Origin: an uncultured Caulobacterales bacterium
GTDB taxonomy: Bacteria > Pseudomonadota > Alphaproteobacteria > Caulobacterales > Maricaulaceae
Reading direction: 5' to 3'
Length of the DNA: 10,710 nt
Assembly: GCA_938007945.1 (NCBI GenBank)
Contig: CALLME010000016.1
Location: 1-10,710, forward strand
Program-made: the position numbers and the translations under genes
Shown here: positions 9,001 to 10,710 of the stretch, piece after piece
Position numbering within the stretch: position 1 is the stretch's first letter
Layout: each line of letters starts with the position of its first letter
The notes under the pieces: generated by a model
Database searches by the model: none
Told to the model about the DNA's origin: nothing
The model's input: only the letters and a program-made list of their open reading frames with translations

Positions 9001-9378
9001 CGTATTGCCTCTATTGATGCGAGCTATGACATTGCGCCGCGCTTCACCTTAGGCGGTAAATACGCCTACCGTTCTGGATCGGTGACGAGCTCTCGTGAAA
9101 GCCTAGATTTCACACGCTCCGAAGCAGAACTAGCGGTTATTCGCCTCGACTTCCATGCGACCCATAAATGGGACGCGGTACTTGAAGGTCGTAGGCTGGA
9201 TATTGGCAATGGCGTCATTGTACGCGATGGCGGTCTCCTAGGTGTCTACCGTCACGTGAATGACAATGCTAAAATCGGTGTCGGTTTGACATGGGGCGGA
9301 ATTGAGGAGGAATACCTTGCTGCGACCAGCAAAGAAGATGATCTTGGCTGGTATCTAAATGTTGTAGGCAAGTTCTAG
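1..9378 (+). CDS. Giant outer-membrane surface protein, Ig-like (DUF11-type) repeat stalk plus C-terminal beta-barrel, 5' partial
   Basis: The frame is open from base 1 (A-T-E-T precede the first GTG at 13), so the gene begins upstream and the 3121 residues counted from 13 are a minimum. Residue numbers here count from 13. Residues ~9-137 are DUF11-like, followed by DUF7507-like repeats to ~1121 and a divergent DUF11-like domain to ~1270. A DxDGDG hinge covers ~1271-1301, two further DUF11-like domains ~1442-1732, and an SdrD-B/CNA-B-like domain (VYDDVNHNGYPDDGEPG) ~1733-1835. Next come a degenerate OmpA-like segment ~1836-1906 and a charged linker ~1959-2021. The module after it contains RVYDAEGNFDETAP, YPTYGDDSTIEQDAPTSGKF and FQGR/IQGRVILNQPL-like blocks, which I recall from large proteobacterial outer-membrane proteins. 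A barrel ending in V-V-G-K-F closes the protein. The inferred role is adhesion or a surface fibre. It is often annotated as an OmpA-family or DUF11 protein. No enzyme motif was seen. The stop TAG at 9376 precedes a strong terminator. Confidence 0.93.
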   Translation, partial: ATETVGVIYVPAADLVTVKTLASGDTTPDIGDNVSFDITITNNGPDAAPNVTLQDLLPAGLNATANNGTVTVGSYSQISGDWTIATLASGATVTLTLEGIVDLAAAGTTITNTTTAATSDIPDTNSSGDTLQASVDVLAPAPDSTLTKTASNDTDVSVGDVITYTYVFTNTGNVSLSDVSITDVHSGTGTLGAVSPALVSVVAVGDSATFSADYTVTQADIDAGAAITNIATASATPAGGTYVPATAEESISPEGFAPDMSFEKRAVETDFENVGDIISYEYDVQNTGNVSISAITVTDDKIAVINCPVTTLAPGVSTTCLADYAVTQADLNAGFVTNNATVDGTPAGGSFTPPTDTVTVNGTQSPAFTLVKTAVDTNFSMVGDVLAYEYLVTNTGTVEITGISVSDDKISAVSCPVTDLMPAQSVTCTASYFVTQADIDAGFVTNVAQVEGTPAGGTLAPVSSTETVEATQRPEIEIVKTALTTDFASVGDTLDYEYLVTNRGNTTITNAITVTDDKILPPRIVLCPAIPASGLLPGGSVTCTASYDVTQADLDAGFVTNIATASDGTNTSTPDQATVSATQNSGIGITKTANETTFTAVDDSLTYDYVVTNLGNVTITSAITVSDDKIANVTCPALPASGLMPMQSLTCSAAYTVTQADLDAGNVTNVARATDGTTTSPEVSETVNAAQTEAITLEKTAATTTFANVGDTLDYSYVVTNTGNVTLTNAVSISDDRIANVNCPALPAAGLAPNASLTCTGTDIVSQADLDSGSVTNTATAMSGSVSSPAVSETVEGQQNGAIALEKVARTNDFTAVGDILSYDFIVTNTGNVTLTDAISIADDKIGAIACPALPASGLVPGAEHVCSADYSVTQPDIDAGAVTNIATASNGTVTSDADTATVSATQTPALSIEKSTTATAFSAVGDVISYDYRVTNSGNVTLNRPITVSDNKIASVNCPALPAGGLAPNVSLTCAANYAVTQADLDAGFVTNIASATDGTISSAPDSVTVDADIIESLAIVKRAVTQTFSAPGDIVSYEYDVTNTGNATLMTAITVDDDKIPSVICPSVTAQGLSPQATITCSADYTITQPDVDLGSVTNIARAVSGTTSSDPVSVTVEGLRTPDMVVTKTVAELIQVGGPIYDVTYEIVMENTGNVTLTSLRLQDDLAAALAPAVIYAAPTASITGFTDGSVNQDYDGSADINILSGQPQLPVGEAGSVTINVRIDTTASGPAQGNTAIGQSSDLDFDVPSNDPTITPDTQEDVNPTPLTIIDTDGDGSADNLESLTADRDGDGVVDAEDYDPTGYFYCEESAEILTGGGISVSGPFGTNSSVGSANNIVIVEDGSNGYFQFYVTAPGDYTLTPTYPTSGVPSTTRLVESTALDVTTRLPENPAILGSSEVGNTGRLADASLAANPEFYFDFTFEAGDPAIFMNNIPMKNCGTPEVSLVKTVSPTPRILEDGRQEVTYTLTAPNVGQTLIENLQISDDLGSVFGADRVEVKECRVTEFPAGFKDNESRTYNGVTDIDMLNGVGDLSPGETVVLEMDVIINPNTDGQFVNTAMVSATGPLNGEVVESTANAAVNLLPLSNANLLQVTKTAQPRTVQIGDPVLYTVDVTNASASTMTDLRIVDRLPEGFAYIPNTAVISSAQQSLSIEPDVTARGVLSWPINQANAEPLNALQAGESLSVSLRLLAGPNVQFGAHENQAYVESLRTGTRSEIATAVVDYIPEPSFDCTPVIGRVYDDVNHNGYPDDGEPGLPAVRLITVNGDIITTDQYGRYHIPCAIIANSERGSNFLLKTDVRSLPLGYSPTTENPRVVRATRGKFVKMNFGAAHRPKLRIDVFTADFDAQSGMLLPEAAKRIMTVLAEDKVSNRAIVVYHADELENVDTAQNALSLTMNMVRDVSRDQFNDIAMEASWGDAKAFTRDDIPASGQSFDRPVNADENRDRVAFFANDNGTIERSDDDNFDDEDFSGFDTQREAGLRGSRGSRALQSDTRRSPNSYGGRRDRGSEESARPGRLMRWIGWGNKTSSYVEGMEIETTTTVLDMVKRLNAYADVVSTPQGRVIRGKTYWNYDAFIKRAELRVFDADRSTRGAPFATADVVDGEVSLFVNEGKLRSQKTPETMIYVLRVYDAEGNFDETAPKTLNLGSTETDTTEEGWRQQSQMTFGHNSILNDNIRVRGGSVRVYGRNVPGDQVSIMGQTITVDNDGKFVAEQILPTGEQSVDVRVAGVDGTENRILRTVDVKNRDTFYVAQIEATVGENITEDASGDRSFEEGRVAFYVRSRLNDRWAVTATADTGEAEIENLFSGLDDKDLGQLLRRLDPERFYPTYGDDSTIEQDAPTSGKFYARIERDDDYALWGNYQTNFNDTEFARVQRTLYGAKLHWDENGNQTKFGDERTRLTAFVAQGGSRQGRDELRGTGGSVYYLRNGDIAIGSEILRIETRDRVSGLVFESRRLTYGADYDMDFIQGRVILNQPLGSSVDDGRLFRDGSLSGDETVLVIDYEFTPLTGGADNAANYGMRGSRWFGDHIKLGATYNHDTDGGLDSDLYELDLTLQYAAGTYLKGEIAKTKGEGVETFRSIDGGFTYNPLATGGLVNRASAHAYAIEAAVDFTEVDGFNLDGSSYAYWRKRDAGFAGYAESTNQQIEQFGGGLSLALNDLFDLSARADVTNDKTIGTNSFAEASLDYKANEHITASVGASFNDDARGNSGTSLGGRIDYKFDDDSNVYAFGQAGIQGDNQRTTDRVGVGAEMRLSKKILGGGEVSVGEDGLGARASLNYEHGNGNQSYVSYELPLNARAQSNLGTFNLGARRRYSDALSVYGEERLQLNDLGVNGVTHAYGVDYEPGNWRFGLSGEVGRIDNIDREAFSANIGFASDRVKVGVTGEWREDENIDTNDVRNAWLLRSTASYLASEELRLQGKLNFAFSDQSSADDALGPQTFNEAEFTEASLAAAYRPIWDDRFNLLAKLVWLEDLSPTSQRFNGEAINYRQKSRIASIDASYDIAPRFTLGGKYAYRSGSVTSSRESLDFTRSEAELAVIRLDFHATHKWDAVLEGRRLDIGNGVIVRDGGLLGVYRHVNDNAKIGVGLTWGGIEEEYLAATSKEDDLGWYLNVVGKF
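37..774 (+). other. First two Ig-like domains of the giant protein (DUF11-type, no cysteines)
   Basis: The first domain (~37-423) has the DUF11/TIGR01451 signature: a V-K-T strand, then GDNVSFDITITNNGPDAA and LPAGL. The second (~424-774) has GDVITYTYVFTNTGNVSL and VTQADIDAGAAITNIATA, so it belongs to the same family as the following array. It lacks the two cysteines and the DDKI motif of the later copies, and its length (~117 residues) differs. It therefore looks like an ancestral or edge copy rather than part of the regular array. The family assignment rests on recognised motifs, not on a search. Confidence 0.75.
775..3375 (+). repeat. Eight tandem ~108-residue Ig-like (DUF7507/DUF11-type) protein repeats
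   Basis: Repeat units begin at 775, 1099, 1423, 1756, 2080, 2404, 2728 and 3052, and the next domain begins at 3376. Every step is 324 bases except one of 333 (1423 to 1756), where the third copy carries extra residues in ILPPRIVLC. Each unit follows the same order: a [VE]K[TRSV] strand, xVGDxxxYxYxVTNTGNVT, the TVxDDKI loop, a cysteine pair, YxVTQADLDAGxVTN, and a closing TV strand. Two subtypes exist. Copies 1-2 have CPVTxLxP (12 residues between cysteines) and GTPAGG. Copies 3-8 have CPALPASGL-type loops (15 between cysteines) and a shorter DGTxxS loop. Repeats are similar in protein but clearly diverged in DNA, so this is an old array. Such stacks usually form extended stalks; that role is inferred here. 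Confidence 0.9.
3376..3819 (+). other. Divergent DUF11-like domain closing the repeat stalk
   Basis: It starts with DMVVTKTV and retains VTYEIVMENTGNVTLTSL, but lacks the cysteine pair and VTQADLDAG of the preceding repeats. It has its own block, YDGSADINILSG, followed by LPVGEAGSVTINVRID. The same block recurs, diverged, near 4567-4660 as YNGVTDIDMLNG then LSPGETVVLEMDV. The two domains are therefore paralogues of a second subtype lying on either side of the calcium-type hinge. Confidence 0.7.
3823..3915 (+). other. DxDGDG calcium-binding-type hinge (thrombospondin type 3/EF-hand-loop-like)
   Basis: Two acidic loops lie 48 bases apart: DTDGDGSADNLE (from 3823) and DRDGDGVVDAEDYDP (from 3871). 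The DxDGDGxxD spacing is that of EF-hand-like calcium loops and thrombospondin type 3 repeats, which stiffen extracellular stalks when calcium is bound. It sits between two domain blocks, as expected for a hinge or rigidifying joint. Calcium binding itself is inferred from the motif. Confidence 0.8.
3916..5208 (+). other. Mixed extracellular region: unassigned beta-rich domain and two DUF11-like domains
   Basis: Residues from ~3916 to 4335 (GYFYCEESAEILTGGG to MKNCG) form a glycine/serine/threonine-rich, probably beta-sandwich domain bounded by single cysteines near each end. I do not recognise its family. A DUF11-like domain follows at ~4336-4776 (SLVKTVSPTP, QEVTYTLTAPNVG), related to the one at 3376. 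A classical DUF11 domain covers ~4777-5208 (LQVTKTAQPRTVQIGDPVLY, DRLPEGFAYIP). No transmembrane segment is visible, which fits a location outside the outer membrane or in the periplasm. Confidence 0.65.
5209..5730 (+). other. SdrD-B/CNA-B-like domain followed by a degenerate OmpA-like segment
   Basis: The first part (5209-5515) carries VYDDVNHNGYPDDGEPG and TTDQYGRYHIPC, the hallmark of SdrD-B/carboxypeptidase-regulatory-like beta-sandwich modules. The second (5518-~5730) reads DVFTADFDAQSGMLLPEA, then IVVYHADELE and AQNALSLTMNMVRDV. In order and spacing it resembles an OmpA-like peptidoglycan-binding domain (FxxxxxxLxPEA, GHTD, NxxLSxxRA). The GHTD position reads YHAD, and the expected Arg after the LS position is Met/Asn, so peptidoglycan binding is doubtful. 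The OmpA likeness is my reading of motif order and is not certain. Confidence 0.55.
5887..6075 (+). other. Charge-segregated low-complexity linker (acidic then Arg/Ser-rich)
   Basis: The first ~17 codons are strongly acidic (RSDDDNFDDEDFSGFD). The next ~45 are rich in Arg, Ser and Gly (GLRGSRGSR, then RRSPNSYGGRRDRGSEES). No hydrophobic core is visible, so the segment is probably disordered. It separates the OmpA-like segment from the conserved membrane-proximal module. Disorder is inferred from composition alone. Confidence 0.75.
6076..7497 (+). other. Conserved membrane-proximal module of the giant surface protein
   Basis: Ordered blocks are WNYDAFIKRAELRVFD (from ~6226), YVLRVYDAEGNFDETAP (from ~6391), an Ig-like stretch with VRGGSVRVYG and QILPTGEQSVDVRVAG (~6550-6710), and VAFYVRSRLNDRW (~6847). 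LLRRLDPERFYPTYGDDS (~6967), GKFYARIERDDDYALWGNY (~7048), GTGGSVYYLRNGDIAIGSE (~7276) and DYDMDFIQGRVIL (~7405) follow. I recall this same order in large outer-membrane surface proteins of many Proteobacteria, where it directly precedes the barrel. Its function is not established to my knowledge. It may cap or plug the barrel, or act in export of the stalk. Confidence 0.6.
7500..9378 (+). other. C-terminal outer-membrane beta-barrel domain
   Basis: Some 625 residues show alternating polar/hydrophobic strands separated by short polar turns, for example HIKLGATYNHD, YELDLTLQYAAGTYLKGEIA, VKVGVTGEWRED, FTLGGKYAYRSG and KIGVGLTWGG. The final residue is Phe after a strand (GWYLNVVGKF), the usual C-terminal signal recognised by the BAM complex. 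The length would allow well over 16 strands; I did not count them reliably. This makes the protein self-anchored in the outer membrane, like intimin- or autotransporter-type adhesins in principle but without their sequence signatures. Confidence 0.75.
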
Positions 9379-9401
9379 CCCTCAGCAAAACAACCAAAGA
9401 C

Positions 9402-9438
9402 TAATGAAAGCCCTCTGCATCGCAGGGGGCTTTCATTA
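9402..9438 (+). terminator. Hairpin terminator of the giant surface-protein gene
   Basis: Two 17-base arms (9402-9418 and 9422-9438) pair fully with one T-G wobble around a 3-base ATC loop. The hairpin starts 24 bases after the TAG stop. The arms begin with TAATGAAAG and end with CTTTCATTA, so the stem base is AT-rich on both sides. It could stop transcription from either strand, although no separate long T tract follows. Confidence 0.85.
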
Positions 9439-9447
9439 TCTAACAAT

Positions 9448-9467
9448 AGGCTGCACCGTGCAGGCCT
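9448..9467. repeat. Imperfect inverted repeat upstream of the SH3-protein gene
   Basis: AGGCTGCA pairs with TGCAGGCCT with a single bulged G and a very short loop. The perfect 10-base palindrome TTAACGTTAA follows at 9471-9480. Both sit 65-100 bases upstream of the start at 9546, where an operator could lie. They could equally be chance or a secondary hairpin behind the terminator. No regulator family is implied. Confidence 0.35.
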
Positions 9468-9536
9468 TATTTAACGTTAAGCCTTTATTTACCATATATT
9501 ATGATTTGGGTCTCATTATCTAATCGAACCATAAAT

Positions 9537-9551
9537 GGAGATTTCATGATG
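9537..9551 (+). promoter_or_regulatory. Ribosome binding site and tandem ATG deciding the SH3-protein start
   Basis: GGAG at 9537-9540 lies 5 bases before ATG 9546 and 8 bases before the adjacent ATG 9549, which has the better spacing. The in-frame ATG at 9501 has no purine-rich site at a usable distance and would put 15 polar residues before the signal peptide. Upstream, TATATT at 9495-9500 could be a -10 element, but no convincing -35 partner was seen. Confidence 0.7.
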
Positions 9552-10301
9552 AATTATAGTCCTGTTTTTCTAGCGGCAAGTCTTGTTGTTTCGACGACCT
9601 TAATAGCGATGCCAGCGACTGCGCAAACTGCAACAACAGCGCAGCCCGTCGAGCTATCTAATCAAGAAACTCCAAGATCTACACGCCGAATTGTCCGGGA
9701 AGTGGAGCCTATTAATTATTGGGTAGACGCTGATAGATTACCGGTGCGGGATAATCCAGTTGCCGGTGATGTCAGTGGAATGCTCAAGCTTGGACAAAAG
9801 GTCAAAGCTTATGATCGGTTTGAAAACTGGTTGCGGATTAGCAAATCTGGGTCTGCAGAAAAATGGGTGAATGCAAATTACATGACGACGGATCAACTCA
9901 CATGGGCCCGATTTGACAATAAGCGCCGCCGCTCAGCAGGCTTTAGCCGATCAAATTCAGTGGATGATGTGTCCTTAAAACGCATAAAAATACCCTCGGA
10001 TAAAGACGCGCGGGTTTACGCGGCCTCCATAAAGGCGACTACAAATAATAACCGCGTTATTGTCACGCGACAAAACTTTCGTGCAGGCCCTTATTTCGAA
10101 AAACGGCTCGTCTCTTGTGCTGAAAATGGTGTCGCCTCACGCTTCCAGCTTTTAGGAGAAGGCCACAGCTATATGATGATGGAAAAAGACATCCGCGCTC
10201 AGGGTGTTGATGTGAACAGTGCTTCCCCACGCACAGATATTGCAGATGGTTCAGCGACTCAAAAAACGGTTGCGATAGCTAACCATAGTTGCAAGTTGTA
10301 A
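9546..10301 (+). CDS. Secreted SH3-like-domain protein of unknown function
   Basis: The 251-residue product starts with MMNYSP, a hydrophobic core (VFLAASLVVSTTLIAM) and a PATA-Q signal peptidase I site near residue 27, so it should be exported to the periplasm. After a Thr/Gln-rich linker, residues ~57-114 form a bacterial SH3-like (SH3b) domain. It reads YWVDADRLPVRDNP, GMLKLGQKVKAYDRF, WLRIS, and a closing KWVNANYM. Such domains commonly bind peptidoglycan or other envelope ligands. A basic stretch follows (KRRRSAGFSRS). The C-terminal half (VIVTRQNFRAGPYFEKRLVSC to NHSCKL) has two cysteines that could form a disulfide and belongs to no family I recognise. No enzymatic domain is fused to it. 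It follows the giant gene in the same direction but behind a terminator. A shared envelope role is only suggested by proximity. Confidence 0.88.
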   Translation: MMNYSPVFLAASLVVSTTLIAMPATAQTATTAQPVELSNQETPRSTRRIVREVEPINYWVDADRLPVRDNPVAGDVSGMLKLGQKVKAYDRFENWLRISKSGSAEKWVNANYMTTDQLTWARFDNKRRRSAGFSRSNSVDDVSLKRIKIPSDKDARVYAASIKATTNNNRVIVTRQNFRAGPYFEKRLVSCAENGVASRFQLLGEGHSYMMMEKDIRAQGVDVNSASPRTDIADGSATQKTVAIANHSCKL

Positions 10302-10330
10302 AATCTATATTCTTCGTCGTTATATAAAAA

Positions 10331-10532
10331 TGGCACAGGTTTCGGCCCAGGCTAAGGGAGGCTTTGCCCCCCTTTTTGGTTGATATTTAGCGACGGCTTT
10401 GCGGTATTGCGAGCGTCGATGTTCAATGGTCTTTTTCTTGATCCTTTCTCTGTGGTTTAAAATGGATTGTGCTCTGCCGAAGTAGATGTCCGCAGGCGTG
10501 ACGTTGCTCAGACTTTCGTGCTGTGTCGTAAA
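10331..10532 (-). mobile_element. Truncated IS3-family element, one end only
   Basis: The element remnant includes the transposase tail and a short 3' region. Its outer end is probably at 10331, where the plus strand begins TGGCACAG. IS3-family ends typically start with TG and end with CA. The other boundary lies between 10521 and 10537, where the transposase match gives way to Fic-like sequence. No partner inverted repeat or target duplication is visible, so both boundaries are approximate. Confidence 0.55.
10354..10377 (+). terminator. Probable terminator of the SH3-protein gene, inside the IS remnant
   Basis: AAGGGAGGC (10354-10362) pairs with GCCCCCCTT (10366-10374) around a TTT loop with one A-C mismatch, and the T tract continues to 10377. 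It lies 52 bases after the TAA stop. The same bases are read on the minus strand as the tail of the transposase frame, so the hairpin belongs to the insertion-sequence remnant. Confidence 0.6.
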
Positions 10533-10534
10533 AG

Positions 10535-10710
10535 TGTTTATGAATTTGCCTGATATGGTTTTCAGTTATCAGCATAGCGGGCGATTTCTTGCTCATCTCG
10601 GCTCTGAAAGCTCTTTGTTTTGAGGCCTGATAAAAGCGTCTCGACTTGGGCGTCTGTTAACTTCGCGCCCTCTATCCGGGTCGATGACCCGATACTCTCA
10701 ATCATCGCCA
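10535..10710 (-). pseudogene. Fic-family protein N-terminal fragment, frameshifted and truncated
   Basis: Reading leftward from the right edge, the minus strand gives IESIGSSTRIEGAKLTDAQ and KSFQSRDEQEIARYADN, then a stop at 10562-10564. This is the region before the catalytic core of Fic/DOC proteins. STRIEG fits the [S/T]xxxE[G/N] inhibitory-helix motif of auto-inhibited Fic AMP-transferases. A second Fic-like block, ITENHIRQIHK (10569-10537), follows in another frame and directly abuts YA. In relatives I recall about 13 residues separating these blocks, so an out-of-frame deletion is likely. The catalytic HPFxxGNGR motif is absent, because the gene is replaced by IS3 sequence. The start lies beyond the window: the ATG at 10703-10705 falls inside the conserved block. 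The protein is almost certainly inactive. Confidence 0.72.

Larger units (their letters stand above)
10320..10532 (-). pseudogene. IS3-family transposase (OrfB/integrase) C-terminal remnant
   Basis: On the minus strand, starting at 10520 and reading leftward, the frame gives HESLSNVTPADIYFGR, then AQSILNHRERIKKKTIEHRR and SQYRK. The HESLxNxTPADxYFGR block followed by ILxxRERIKxKTIExRR is the C-terminal end of an IS3-family rve-type transposase. The catalytic DDE residues would lie upstream, toward higher coordinates, and are missing, because that DNA is replaced by Fic-derived sequence. The open stretch runs on past the usual end to a TAA at 10320-10322. The fragment has no start of its own and cannot be a working transposase. 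Confidence 0.8.

Noticed and set aside
9501..9545. Upstream ATG at 9501 as the start of the SH3 protein
   Set aside because: It has no ribosome binding site at usable distance and would bury the signal peptide behind a polar extension. GGAG plus ATGATG at 9546-9551 fits much better.
10521..10565. Reading the whole 10320-10565 minus-strand frame as transposase
   Set aside because: The part before the HESL block has no transposase likeness in that frame, whereas another frame gives ITENHIRQIHK, which fits the Fic family. The junction was therefore placed between them.
10302..10710. A novel small gene in the right-hand region
   Set aside because: Everything recognisable there is explained by the IS3 remnant and the Fic fragment. 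No complete frame with a start and ribosome binding site was seen on either strand.

Overview
The window comes from a bacterium with an outer membrane. It holds the 3' nine-tenths of a giant surface protein gene, one small secreted-protein gene, and a scar of broken genes at the right edge. The giant protein ends in a C-terminal outer-membrane beta-barrel of a proteobacterial type. The transposase remnant resembles IS3-family elements common in Alphaproteobacteria. With balanced base composition, this suggests a marine or aquatic alphaproteobacterium, perhaps near the Hyphomonadaceae. That placement is inference and is weakly supported.

Positions 1-9378 (+) are a single open frame that is still open at the left edge, so the N-terminus and signal peptide lie outside the window. 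From N to C the protein has a DUF11-like domain, a long stalk of DUF11/DUF7507-type Ig-like repeats, and a calcium-type DxDGDG hinge. More DUF11-like domains and an SdrD-B/CNA-B-like domain follow, then a degenerate OmpA-like stretch and an acidic-then-basic low-complexity linker. After these come a module conserved in large proteobacterial outer-membrane surface proteins and a C-terminal barrel ending in Phe. Eight successive repeats (775-3375) keep an almost perfect 108-residue period, and each carries one cysteine pair. The likely picture is a self-anchored fibre: the barrel sits in the outer membrane and the repeat stalk projects outward, probably for adhesion.

Positions 9379-9545 hold a strong hairpin terminator, a weaker inverted repeat, an AT-rich stretch and a ribosome binding site. 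Positions 9546-10301 (+) encode a secreted protein with a bacterial SH3-like domain. It is transcribed in the same direction as the giant gene but separated from it by the terminator, so it is probably its own unit.

Positions 10302-10710 contain no intact gene. On the minus strand, a Fic-family (AMPylase-type) gene enters from the right edge with its inhibitory-helix motif intact. It suffers an out-of-frame internal deletion and then runs into the 3' end of an IS3-family transposase gene. This is a small decay junction. The terminator-like hairpin for the SH3 gene lies inside the insertion-sequence remnant.

I did not find a CRISPR array, tRNA, rRNA or riboswitch. The most unusual features are the length-locked repeat stalk and the Fic/IS chimera.
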